Shown: positions 51,286-60,523 of the stretch, one piece after another | Numbering within the stretch: position 1 is the first letter of the stretch | How the letters are laid out: every line of letters starts with the position of its first letter | From: Marinifilum fragile JCM 15579 | GTDB lineage: Bacteria; Bacteroidota; Bacteroidia; Bacteroidales; Marinifilaceae | DNA length: 64,000 bases | Assembly (NCBI RefSeq): GCF_001310955.1 | Contig: NZ_BAZX01000002.1 | Location: 186,001 to 250,000 of the forward strand | Reading direction: 5' to 3' | The notes under the pieces: model-generated | Database searches by the model: none | What the model was told of the DNA's origin: nothing | The model's input: only the letters and a program-made list of their open reading frames with translations | Made by a program: the position numbers and the translations under genes

Positions 51286-53838
51286 TTAAAGGTTTACATT
51301 TACAACAGCCATCATTCCACCTGACTCTGGACTGCTCTGAATGCTATGAGAGCCATTCAGAGATCGTATTCTACTTAAAATGTTGTAGAGTCCCATGCCT
51401 GAACTTTCGTAGTTGAGTTCGTCCGGCTCGAATCCTTTTCCATCGTCAATATATATTAAATTCAGCAAATTGTTCTCCCGTGAGAGTTTGATCTGAATAT
51501 GATCGGCATCGGCATGCTTGATGGTGTTGTTGATTAGCTCGGTTACGACCCTGTAAATCACAACTTCAACTTGCTGGTTAACTCTCGACTCCAAATTCTG
51601 GGTATCGAACGAAATGTTGATGCTTTTTGAAAGGTTGATTTTGTTGATGAATGAGTTGATGGCATTCACCAATCCGAAGTCGTTTAAGATATGGGGACTT
51701 AAATTATTTGATATTTCCTTGATATTGAGTAGGGTTTCACTCACAATTTCTCTTGAAGCGGTAATCATCTGTTCATTTTTTGGACTTAGATTGGCCTTCC
51801 CAAGTGCTGATAGGTACAGGTTTATACTGGAAAGAAGTGGCCCGATGGAATCGTGCAGATCCGTGGCAAATCTTTTTCTTTCATTCTCCTCGGTTTCAAT
51901 AACGGCATTCAAAACCTTGCGTTCAGTCTCTTGTCTGATGCTGATATCGCTAACTACTGCCAGAATGAGTTTGCTATCCGACAGATCTATTAGACTGATG
52001 TGCACTTCTATGGGGAAAGTTGTATTGTCTTTCCTTTTTTGAATAGATTCCAATTTCACCGCTGGATTGTCAGCATTCAGTTTGCTCCAAAACGATTTTA
52101 GTTGGTTTAGACTGTATTTATGGTCAAGAAGGGTAACGCTGGAACCAATGATTTCTTCCCGGCTGTATCCTGATAGCTTGCAGGCAGAAAGGTTTGCATC
52201 TAAAATTTTCCCATCAAAATCCAGGACAATGATTTCATCGGCGGCTTGCTCTATTAAGGAGCGCCAGCGCTTCTCAGAAGCACGTATTTTCTTTTCGTCT
52301 TCTTTTATTTTGGCCTCGGCCTCTTTCCTTTGGGAAATATCCATGAGGGTTCCTACCAGGTTTATGGCTTTTTTATCCGAGGCAAAGTCAAGGCTTTTGG
52401 CCTTTGCTTTCAACCAAATCCATTCGTTTTTTTTCGATAATAATCTGAATTCAACATTAAATAGGTCTATTTCTCCCAAGCTTAACTTCTCTCTGTTTAA
52501 AATGAAACTTTGTAAGTCGTCAGGGTGGATAAGATTTTCAATAAACTCAGGAGTGTTTTGTACCAAATCTGGATTGTAACCAAGCTTTTCCCAGATATTT
52601 TTGCTGATGTAAGTGGTATGCTCCACAAAGTTGTGCTCCCAAACTCCATCAGAATTGGCATCCAGCATTCTTAACAATCTATTACGACTGCTTTTTAGCC
52701 TTTTGTTTCTTTCCAGAAGTTTGTTTTCGGTTCGTTTGCGTTTGATTCTCAAATAAACTACGATCAGAACGATAAGGGTGAGAAAGGCAATGATGATATT
52801 GATACTGGTTCTGTGTTTGGACAAAAAGCTTGGTGGCTGATTGATGACTGTACTATTTTTGGGAAGATCCTTGACCATTATCCCAAATCGTTTCATTTGC
52901 TGAAAGTCAAACATGAAACTATTGTATCCCTCAGTAACCAAAGGAAGGCTATTGATGTCCGCACCATTTACAACTTTTACAGCCAGTTCAGCCGCTAATT
53001 GTCCCTGTTTCACTCCACTGGTGAGCATACCTCCAACAATTCCCTGGTTGAAATAAAATTCCCAGGAGCTGTAGATTGGAAGGCTTGTGGCTTCGCGGAT
53101 AATTTCAATGTTTTCCTGGTAGGAGATGTAGTTGCCTTCTTTATCCCTACTGAAATTGATGAGTAAAATGATGTTGGAATCATCCAGTTTTTTAACCTGT
53201 CTAACCAAATCTTCTATGGATAGGTTTTCCAGAAAGATCAAATTCACATCTGTATTTAATTCAGGCCAAAAAGAAATGATATGGTTCCGGTTGATAATGG
53301 CAGATGTAGTAATGTTATCGTTGATTACGACCAGGTTTTTAGCTTTTGGATGTAGACGCAGGGCCTGCTCAATGGTTTGCTTAAAATCAATGAATTCAGT
53401 AACACCGGTGATGTTGGTCATTCCTTCGATTAGGCTGTCTTCAAATTGATCGATGGAACAAAAGACTATGGGAATATCCTTAAAAAACTCTTCTTGATGG
53501 TCTCGTGTAAAATAAAGAGCATTGTTATCGGAGGCGATCACTACGTTGTAATGAATTCCCTTGTGTTTGAGTCGGTATAGTTTTACAAACTCTTCAAGAT
53601 ACTCTTTGTCATATCTTCTTTTGGTATCCATGTACTCAAACTGAATCTCAATGTTTTCATGTTTGTTGAGTACCGACAGAATACCTTTGGTAATATTATC
53701 GGTCCAATTCAATCCCTGATGGTAGGAGTGAAGCACCAAAATCTTTTTTCTTCGCGCAGAAGCATCAAGGCACGATAGGATCAGGAATACCACCAGAAGA
53801 AGTAGCAAATACTTGTATTTACCCAGTAGTTTTTGCAT
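51286..53838 (-). CDS. Sensor histidine kinase with ABC-type binding-protein sensor, copy 1
   Basis: 850 residues. N-terminal membrane/signal segment, then a ~290-residue periplasmic domain of the ABC substrate-binding (peripla_BP/PF04392-like) fold, starting KKILVLHSYHQGLNWTDNIT. A membrane helix follows (SINIIIAFLTLIVLIVVYLR), two PAS/PAC domains (SNRDGVWEHN-type, here ANSDGVWEHNF; then AADEIIVLDFDGKILDANLS), and HisKA_3 with the phospho-His in RKRFATDLHDSIGPLLSSIN. The HATPase domain has ELINNTIKHA, DDGKGFEPDE and GMGLYNI. It likely reads an extracytoplasmic ligand and phosphorylates the neighbouring NarL-type regulator. Confidence 0.9.
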   Translation of the reverse strand: MQKLLGKYKYLLLLLVVFLILSCLDASARRKKILVLHSYHQGLNWTDNITKGILSVLNKHENIEIQFEYMDTKRRYDKEYLEEFVKLYRLKHKGIHYNVVIASDNNALYFTRDHQEEFFKDIPIVFCSIDQFEDSLIEGMTNITGVTEFIDFKQTIEQALRLHPKAKNLVVINDNITTSAIINRNHIISFWPELNTDVNLIFLENLSIEDLVRQVKKLDDSNIILLINFSRDKEGNYISYQENIEIIREATSLPIYSSWEFYFNQGIVGGMLTSGVKQGQLAAELAVKVVNGADINSLPLVTEGYNSFMFDFQQMKRFGIMVKDLPKNSTVINQPPSFLSKHRTSINIIIAFLTLIVLIVVYLRIKRKRTENKLLERNKRLKSSRNRLLRMLDANSDGVWEHNFVEHTTYISKNIWEKLGYNPDLVQNTPEFIENLIHPDDLQSFILNREKLSLGEIDLFNVEFRLLSKKNEWIWLKAKAKSLDFASDKKAINLVGTLMDISQRKEAEAKIKEDEKKIRASEKRWRSLIEQAADEIIVLDFDGKILDANLSACKLSGYSREEIIGSSVTLLDHKYSLNQLKSFWSKLNADNPAVKLESIQKRKDNTTFPIEVHISLIDLSDSKLILAVVSDISIRQETERKVLNAVIETEENERKRFATDLHDSIGPLLSSINLYLSALGKANLSPKNEQMITASREIVSETLLNIKEISNNLSPHILNDFGLVNAINSFINKINLSKSINISFDTQNLESRVNQQVEVVIYRVVTELINNTIKHADADHIQIKLSRENNLLNLIYIDDGKGFEPDELNYESSGMGLYNILSRIRSLNGSHSIQSSPESGGMMAVVNVNL

Positions 53839-53844
53839 TGCTTA

Positions 53845-54489
53845 TCATTCTATTTCAATAATTTTATTCTTAACAGCATACATTACTAATGACGTAGAGT
53901 TTTTGCAACCTGTTTTACTAAGTAAGTTGGCACGATGACGATCAACAGTTCTGTGACTGATGAAAAGGTGTTCGGCAATTTCTGCATTGCTAAAACCATC
54001 ACAAATTAGCTTTAAAACTTCGAGTTCTCTGGTTGAGAGTTTAACCGTATCGGTTCTAAGTTTTTGCAATCTTTTTTGGTCCAATATATCCACAAGTAAC
54101 TCTTGAGAGAAGTATGATTTTCCTGCGATAACAGCTTCGATGGCGGCGATTAGTTCATCGGCATCTGAGTTTTTAAGCAGGAAGCCTTTTACTCCTGCAT
54201 CCAGCATTTGGTCGTAGTATTCTTCTTCACCATGCATCGAAAGAACAATTACTTTAAGATCTGGATATTTTTCCATTGCAATTCGAGTGGCTTCAATGCC
54301 ATTCATCTCAGGCATATTAATATCCATTAAGGCAATATCGATTGTTTCATTTTCAGCCATTTTAAGAAACTCCTTTCCGTTCGAGGCTTCTCCAATAACA
54401 GTAATGTTTGGAATATTACTTAATAAGAAACGCAATCCGCTTCTAAACATCTTGTGATCGTCAACAATTATTACCTTATTTTCTTCCAT
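53845..54489 (-). CDS. NarL/LuxR-type response regulator, copy 2
   Basis: 214 residues with KVIIVDDHKMFRSGLRFLLS, phospho-Asp in IALMDINMPEMNGIEATRIA, Lys in VKGFLLKNSDADELI, and HTH LSTRELEVLKLICDGFSNAE with IAEHLFISHRTVDRHRANLL. It is highly similar to copy 1, and the recognition helices differ at only a few positions (ISIRTVERHRANLL against ISHRTVDRHRANLL), so both may bind the same or overlapping sites. It starts seven bases after its kinase gene. Confidence 0.92.
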   Translation of the reverse strand: MEENKVIIVDDHKMFRSGLRFLLSNIPNITVIGEASNGKEFLKMAENETIDIALMDINMPEMNGIEATRIAMEKYPDLKVIVLSMHGEEEYYDQMLDAGVKGFLLKNSDADELIAAIEAVIAGKSYFSQELLVDILDQKRLQKLRTDTVKLSTRELEVLKLICDGFSNAEIAEHLFISHRTVDRHRANLLSKTGCKNSTSLVMYAVKNKIIEIE

Positions 54490-54496
54490 TTTGCAA

Positions 54497-57220
54497 TTAT
54501 AATTTTATTTCAATAACAGCCATCATTCCGCCGCGTTCCGGATTACTTTTTATTTTGTGTGTTCCATTTAAAGATCGGATACGACTTAGCACATTATACA
54601 ATCCCATTCCGCTTGAAGTACCAGCATTTATCTTTTTAGAATCAAAACCTATTCCATCATCAATGTAAATTAAGGATAAAAGTTTGTCTTCAAGTGAAAG
54701 GTTGATTTCGATATTTGTGGCCTTGGCATGCTTGATGGTGTTATTGATAAGCTCTGTTACTACCCTAAAAATAACAACTTCTACCTGGTGATTCAACCGT
54801 TCCTTCATATTTTCGGCATAAAAACTGATGTTTATGGCCTGGGAAACATTAATCTTATTGGTGAATGATTGAATTGCTTTTTCTAAACCAAAATCATTTA
54901 AAATATGAGGACTCAAGTTGTTTGAAATTTCTTTAATACTTACCAATGCTTCGTTTACGGCGTCTAAAGAGGCACTTATGATATTATCCTTGTCATCTTT
55001 GGTTTTTACTTTTCCCAGTGATGAGAGGTATAGATTTATACTTGAAAGCAATGGACCAATGGAATCATGCAAATCGGTTGCAAATCGCTTTCTTTCGCTT
55101 TCTTCAGTGTTGATAACAGCATTTAAAATCTTACGTTCGGTTTCTTGTCTGATACTGATATCGGTACCAACAGAAAGAATTAGTTTGCTATCCTGAAGCT
55201 CAATTAAACTCAGGTGAATTTCAACAGGAAAAGTGCTACCATCTTTACGACGTTGCACCGATTCAAATGAAACTGAAGGATTTGAAGTGCTTAGTTTCTT
55301 GCGATAAGTATGAAGTTTTGAACTGCTGTGAACCGTATCAATTTCACTATAATTTAATTCCAGCAATTCGCTTTGCTTGTATCCCAACCATTTGCATGCA
55401 GCAGAATTGGCATCCAAAATCTGACCATCAATATTGTAAATCAGAATTTCATCAGAAGCTTGTTCAATTAGCGAGCGCCAGCGTTGTTCCGAGACTCTAA
55501 GTTTTTTTTCTTCCTCACGAATTTGTTCTTCGGCAACCTTACGTTGGTTAATATCAATCAGCGTTCCCACCATGTTTAAGGGTTTTCCATCTTCGGAATA
55601 GTCCAGAATTTTCCCTTTTGCCTTGAACCACATCCATGTTTTATCCTTGGAACAAATTCTAAATTCGATTACAAACATTTCGCTTTTACCCGATCTGTTC
55701 TGCTTGTCTTTTTGTTTAATAATAATCAGATCCTCTGGATGAATAACCTTACATAGTAATTTCCGGGTATCTTTTTTGGTTACTGAATGGTACCCAAGTT
55801 TGTCCCAAATGGTTTTACTAATGAAAATCTCATTAGTCTTAAAATTGTGCTCCCATACACCATCCGAATTCGAATCGAGCATGTGAAGCAACCTGTTTCT
55901 ACTACTTTTTAATTCCTCATTTGCATGTTCAAGGTTTTCGGTTCGTTCCTTGACCAATTCCAAGAGGTTATGGCGGTGATGTTCGAGTTCTTTGTTTTGT
56001 TTTATAATTTGCTCAGTTTGCAATTCCAGTTTTTCATTGGCAAAAATGATTTCTTTGGTACGTTTGGCAACTCTTCTATCCAGTTCTTCATTAATTTTTT
56101 TTAATCTTCTTTCGTTTCTTTCTCGCTTAATGGTAGTGTATCTAAGAATGAAAATAATTACCACCATAAAAATAATCATTACAACCAATGAGGTTTGATA
56201 TTGCTTTATGATTGAAGGCGGTTGATGGCTGATAAAGCTACCTTTGGGCAGTTGTCGGGGTAGGATTTTAAATCGCTTCATCTGTTCGAAATCAAACTTG
56301 AATTGATTGTAGCCATCCTTTATAATTGGAATATCCGAAGCTTTTTCACCATTTAATATCCTTAAGGCTGATTTTGCAGCCAGTTCTCCTTGTTTAAACC
56401 CACTAGTTATCATCCCACCAACAATACCTTCGTTAAAATAAAATTCCCAACTGCTGTATATTGGTAGGTTTGTGACTTTGCGTATGATTTCGATACTCTC
56501 CTGATAGGAAATATAGTTTCCATCTTTGTCACGACTAAAATTGATAAGGTATATGATACTTTGTGGATCAAGGTTTTTTACCTGATGTACAAGTTCGTCA
56601 ATTGATAAATTTTCAAGAAAAACCAATTCGGCATCGGTGTCAATTTCTGGCCAGACATCTCTTACAGTATTTCTATTTAAAATTGCTGATTTGGTTTGAT
56701 TATCGTTAATCACTACCAATTGTTTGGTTTTTGGATGTAGTTGAAGTGCAATTTCGATGGTTTTTTTCGAATCAATTTCTTCGGTAACACCTGTAACCTG
56801 TTCAAAACCAATAATCAAATTAGACGAAAACTGATCGACTCCGCAAAATACAATTGGGATTTTATCGAAGTAACTCCGATAATAGGTTCTTACAAAATCG
56901 AGGGCATTGTTATCGCAAACTATAATAACGTCGAACAGATTTTTTTGATGTTTTAAATCGTAAAGTTTTGCAAACTCAACCAAATATTCAGCTTCGGAAT
57001 GCCTTTTGGTATCCATGTATTCAAAGATGATTTCAATGTCATCATTTTGATCAAGAACGGATAAAATTCCTTCACTGATATTATCGGTCCAATTTAATCC
57101 CTGATGGTAGGAGTGAAGTACAAGAGCCTGCTTTTTTCGAGCCGCGGTTTTAAAACTGCACAAAAAAATTGCTATGCAAATAAGCAGAATTCCTAATGAT
57201 ATTTTTTTTAGCAGCTTCAT
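54497..57220 (-). CDS. Sensor histidine kinase with ABC-type binding-protein sensor, copy 2
   Basis: 907 residues, same architecture as copy 1: signal/TM, ABC-binding domain beginning KKQALVLHSYHQGLNWTDNI, TM (SLVVMIIFMVVIIFILRYTT), two PAS domains, HisKA_3 (RKRFATDLHDSIGPLLSSIN) and HATPase. It differs by a ~70-residue coiled-coil insertion after the TM helix (INEELDRRVAKRTKEIIFAN, NLLELVKERTENLEHANEEL). It is the first gene of the cluster. A box TATCTTTC (57268-57261) just upstream is one base off the -7 consensus. Confidence 0.9.
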   Translation of the reverse strand: MKLLKKISLGILLICIAIFLCSFKTAARKKQALVLHSYHQGLNWTDNISEGILSVLDQNDDIEIIFEYMDTKRHSEAEYLVEFAKLYDLKHQKNLFDVIIVCDNNALDFVRTYYRSYFDKIPIVFCGVDQFSSNLIIGFEQVTGVTEEIDSKKTIEIALQLHPKTKQLVVINDNQTKSAILNRNTVRDVWPEIDTDAELVFLENLSIDELVHQVKNLDPQSIIYLINFSRDKDGNYISYQESIEIIRKVTNLPIYSSWEFYFNEGIVGGMITSGFKQGELAAKSALRILNGEKASDIPIIKDGYNQFKFDFEQMKRFKILPRQLPKGSFISHQPPSIIKQYQTSLVVMIIFMVVIIFILRYTTIKRERNERRLKKINEELDRRVAKRTKEIIFANEKLELQTEQIIKQNKELEHHRHNLLELVKERTENLEHANEELKSSRNRLLHMLDSNSDGVWEHNFKTNEIFISKTIWDKLGYHSVTKKDTRKLLCKVIHPEDLIIIKQKDKQNRSGKSEMFVIEFRICSKDKTWMWFKAKGKILDYSEDGKPLNMVGTLIDINQRKVAEEQIREEEKKLRVSEQRWRSLIEQASDEILIYNIDGQILDANSAACKWLGYKQSELLELNYSEIDTVHSSSKLHTYRKKLSTSNPSVSFESVQRRKDGSTFPVEIHLSLIELQDSKLILSVGTDISIRQETERKILNAVINTEESERKRFATDLHDSIGPLLSSINLYLSSLGKVKTKDDKDNIISASLDAVNEALVSIKEISNNLSPHILNDFGLEKAIQSFTNKINVSQAINISFYAENMKERLNHQVEVVIFRVVTELINNTIKHAKATNIEINLSLEDKLLSLIYIDDGIGFDSKKINAGTSSGMGLYNVLSRIRSLNGTHKIKSNPERGGMMAVIEIKL

Positions 57221-57348
57221 GTCCTTCTGATAATGTGGTATCCATTTATTTGAATGTTTGGAAAGATACTAAGCTTAATGATGTTATACAATGTTATAAA
57301 ATACCCATTTTTTGATCCAGTTCGGGCATTATTAGTCCTAAAATAATA

Positions 57349-57384
57349 AAAGGCTGACCCTTATTAAAGAATCAGCCTTTTTTA
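57349..57384 (-). terminator. Terminator after the M49-like peptidase gene
   Basis: AAAGGCTGA (57349-57357) and TCAGCCTTT (57372-57380) form a 9-bp stem with a 14-base loop, with T-rich sequence on both outer sides. It ends the minus-strand transcript from 59081. Confidence 0.7.
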
Positions 57385-57440
57385 TATGATAGAATAGTAA
57401 GAATTAATTATTCATTACCAATTACTCATTATTAAATGAA

Positions 57441-59081
57441 TTATAGTCCAAGAACCTTAACGCCTTGTTTAAATACTACATCTTTAGGAATTCCCGCAGA
57501 GTTTACACGATCAAGATCTTTTTGTAAATCTTCACGGATATAACCTCTTTCAGCAATCATTTGTTTTGCCATTTCGTAGTTACCATCACCCTGAACAATT
57601 AGAATTTGTTTTCCTAATTCGTTCATAGCAGCTTTCATTTTTTCGAAATCTACTTTATAAGTTCCAGTTTCAGGATTTCTTGTGAAAGCACCTTGCTCTT
57701 CGAAGAAATAGAAACGCATCATGTTTGCTTTACCATGAGCACTTGCAGCACCAAAGCGAACCGAACGGAAGATACCAGCCATGAAAGTAACATAGTTATC
57801 CATTAGCTTGCTCTTGTCCATTTCACCCCACTCAGCCATTTGAGTAATCATGTATAAACCTAAAATGTCAGCTTTACCTTCTTCGATAGAAGTGTAAGTA
57901 TCTTTAAGAGCCTTACGAACGCTTACCTTATCTTTTAAAGTGTACTTGATACCCAATCCATGAGCAACTTCGTGGAACATTACATTTTCGAAGAATGCAT
58001 CGAAAGTAACATTTTTGCGCTGGCTTTCGTCAATCAACAAATCTGAAATAGGAACCAAGATTTTATCGAATTTAGCTTGCATAGCATTTTTTAACTGAAG
58101 CTTTCTACTTCCTTTTGCAGCGTGTACACGAGGATCGTTTGGTAGGTTAATCGCGATGTTTTTGCTACCTGCGTTACAATCACCAGCGTAGTAAATTACA
58201 TCGTAAGCATTCATGTCTGCATTGGCATTTGCTTTTTCTGCCTTGTACTCAGGAGGTACAGGAAGACCTTCTTGTAAACGAGGCAATAATGAAGCAAATT
58301 TTGATAGTTTTTCACTCCAAACTTTGTCTTTCACCAAAATCTGACCAGAGTGAGAAGCTTTGTATCCGTAAAGAGCATCTTCGTAAGTTTCGATAGGACC
58401 AACTACGAAATCAAGAGTGTTGGTTTTCATATCCATCCAAGCCAAATCAGAAGCCAGGTAATCATCAGTTAAAAGAGCTTCAGCACGAAGTTCCAGGTAT
58501 TTCTTTAAACCAGCATCTTCAGCCAATTCAGCAGCTTTCTTTAATAATTCAGCAGCTCTTTTAATTTCTTCAGGATATACTTCGTGGTATGAAGCAACTC
58601 TTAATTTGCCATCTTCATCACGAACGATTTTGGTGTACCAGTCAGTTTTCATTTCATCCTCGATAGCATCAAATTCTTCTTTGGTCATATCTTTTGGATA
58701 GAAATTAGCACCCTTTGGCTTTGCTCCAAATCCTTCAAGGAAAGCATTGTTGTCATCTAATCTGTCCCAAGCACCATAGTTAATTTTAGAATAAGCAATA
58801 GCTGCAGGATCATTTAATTGAGAAAGGAATTCTGTTTTATCTCCAATAGCATCTTTCCAGAATAATTCTTCCATGATATCAGCTACCTCAATTAAAATAG
58901 GAAGCATTTGCTTCTCTTTTTCTGTCAGAAGATTTAAATCGGTAGTTAGCTCGAATTCAGCATACTGATCTACCAATTTTTGAGTTGGAGAAACCACTAC
59001 TTCTTTTTTTTCTTTTTGATTACAAGCTACTAAGCCAACAATTAGGCCTAACAACAACGTAACAGATGCGAGTTTTTTCAT
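57441..59081 (-). CDS. M49 (dipeptidyl-peptidase III)-like zinc peptidase lipoprotein
   Basis: 546 residues. Lipobox signal: MKKLASVTLLLGLIVGLVAC. The zinc site is NVMFHEVAHGLGIKYTL (HExxH) plus YTSIEEGKADILGLYM, equivalent to the EExxxE/D motif of M49. Dipeptidyl-peptidase III has HExxGH; here the motif is the shorter HEVAH followed by G, as in Bacteroidetes relatives often labelled Zn-dependent hydrolase. The lipoprotein would face the periplasm or surface and degrade peptides. The divergent C1 peptidase gene at 59270 suggests a shared peptide-degradation role. Confidence 0.82.
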   Translation of the reverse strand: MKKLASVTLLLGLIVGLVACNQKEKKEVVVSPTQKLVDQYAEFELTTDLNLLTEKEKQMLPILIEVADIMEELFWKDAIGDKTEFLSQLNDPAAIAYSKINYGAWDRLDDNNAFLEGFGAKPKGANFYPKDMTKEEFDAIEDEMKTDWYTKIVRDEDGKLRVASYHEVYPEEIKRAAELLKKAAELAEDAGLKKYLELRAEALLTDDYLASDLAWMDMKTNTLDFVVGPIETYEDALYGYKASHSGQILVKDKVWSEKLSKFASLLPRLQEGLPVPPEYKAEKANANADMNAYDVIYYAGDCNAGSKNIAINLPNDPRVHAAKGSRKLQLKNAMQAKFDKILVPISDLLIDESQRKNVTFDAFFENVMFHEVAHGLGIKYTLKDKVSVRKALKDTYTSIEEGKADILGLYMITQMAEWGEMDKSKLMDNYVTFMAGIFRSVRFGAASAHGKANMMRFYFFEEQGAFTRNPETGTYKVDFEKMKAAMNELGKQILIVQGDGNYEMAKQMIAERGYIREDLQKDLDRVNSAGIPKDVVFKQGVKVLGL

Positions 59082-59269
59082 TTTTACAATGATATTAGTT
59101 AGAAAATGTTGTTTTTGGTATTTGAAATAAGGGTAAAAGTTGATTGAATATTTTTACCTTGCATGATCTTTCAAAACATTCAAAATTACAAGCAAAGATT
59201 TGTATTATCAAGACTTGTGCATGGAAAGGCAGCAGTTTTGAATTTTTTTAAACAACAAACAAAACAATC

Positions 59270-60463
59270 ATGAAACTTAAAGTAGTATTTACCGCTTTAC
59301 TTGCAGTAGCCTTTATTTTGCCTGTAAGCGCAAAAAAGAAGAAGGAAGAAAAAAAATCCTACCAATTTACCATTGAAAAACAGCTGGATGCAACTTCGGT
59401 TAAAGATCAGCACAGATCGGGAACTTGTTGGTCATTTGCAACTGTATCATTCATCGAATCGGAACTATTACGTATGGGTAAGGGAGAGTTTGATTTATCG
59501 GAAATGTTTATTGTAAACAGAAACTATCACCTTAGAGGAAAAGATTACGTTCGTTTCCATGGCAAGAAAAGCTTTTCTGCAGGAGCCGAAGGTTGGGATG
59601 CCATGAATGTGGTAAAAAAGTTTGGAATGATTCCTCAGGAAGCTTATTCGGGAAATACATTCGACGAAACATTGCCTGTTCATGGGGAAATGGATGCAGT
59701 TTTAAAGGCTTATGTGGATGCTGTTGTAAAAAACAGAAACAAAAAATTGACTCCTGTTTGGATGAAGGGATTCGATGGAATTCTAGATGCTTACCTGGGA
59801 GAGGTTCCGGAAATCTTCAGCTATAAAGGAAAGGAATACAGCCCAAAATCCTTTGGTGAAGAATTGGGTATTAATCCAGATGATTACATCACCATTACAT
59901 CATACAATCATCACCCTTTTTATGAATCATTCATTTTCGAAGGTCCTGATAACTGGTCGTTAGGAGAGGTGTACAACTTGCCAATGGATGAAATGATGCA
60001 ATGTGTGGATACAGCCATTGAAAATGGATACAGCATTGCCTGGGGTAGTGATGTAAGCGAAGATGGTTTTGCTTTCAGAAAGGGAGTAGCTGTTGTTCCA
60101 GATACGGAAGTGAAAAACATGGCTGATTCAGAAATTTCAAAATGGCAAAATATGAATCGCGATCAGAAAGCTGCTTATGGAACCGAATATCCAGTAAAAG
60201 AAAAGGCAATTACTCAGGAAATGCGCCAAATGGCTTTCGATAACTATCAGTCAACTGAAGATCATTTGATGCACATGACAGGGATTGCAAAAGATCAAAA
60301 CGGTACCAAGTATTATTTGATTAAGAATTCTTGGGGAACAGATTTGAATAATCACAAAGGATATTTTTATGCGTCGAAAGCATTCGTACAGTACAAAACT
60401 GTAGGATTAATGATGCACAAGGATGCAATTCCTGCTGCCATTAGAACAAAACTGGGATTGTAA
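59270..60463 (+). CDS. C1-family aminopeptidase (bleomycin-hydrolase-like), exported
   Basis: 397 residues: signal peptide to ~A21, then the papain-type active site KDQHRSGTCWSFATVSFIES (oxyanion Gln47, nucleophile Cys53), His in STEDHLMHMTGIAKDQ, and Asn in YLIKNSWGTDLNNHKGYFYA. The large insertion between Cys and His fits PepC/bleomycin hydrolase. Most relatives are cytosolic; the clear signal peptide implies periplasmic action. It is ended by a strong terminator 28 bases after the stop. Confidence 0.9.
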   Translation: MKLKVVFTALLAVAFILPVSAKKKKEEKKSYQFTIEKQLDATSVKDQHRSGTCWSFATVSFIESELLRMGKGEFDLSEMFIVNRNYHLRGKDYVRFHGKKSFSAGAEGWDAMNVVKKFGMIPQEAYSGNTFDETLPVHGEMDAVLKAYVDAVVKNRNKKLTPVWMKGFDGILDAYLGEVPEIFSYKGKEYSPKSFGEELGINPDDYITITSYNHHPFYESFIFEGPDNWSLGEVYNLPMDEMMQCVDTAIENGYSIAWGSDVSEDGFAFRKGVAVVPDTEVKNMADSEISKWQNMNRDQKAAYGTEYPVKEKAITQEMRQMAFDNYQSTEDHLMHMTGIAKDQNGTKYYLIKNSWGTDLNNHKGYFYASKAFVQYKTVGLMMHKDAIPAAIRTKLGL

Positions 60464-60490
60464 GAATTAGGAATTACCAATTGCGATATG

Positions 60491-60518
60491 AATGCGCTTC
60501 GAAAGGAGCGCATTTTTT
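60491..60518 (+). terminator. Terminator after the C1 peptidase
   Basis: AATGCGCT-TCGAAAGG-AGCGCATT followed by T-run on the plus strand. Confidence 0.85.
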
Positions 60519-60523
60519 ATTAT

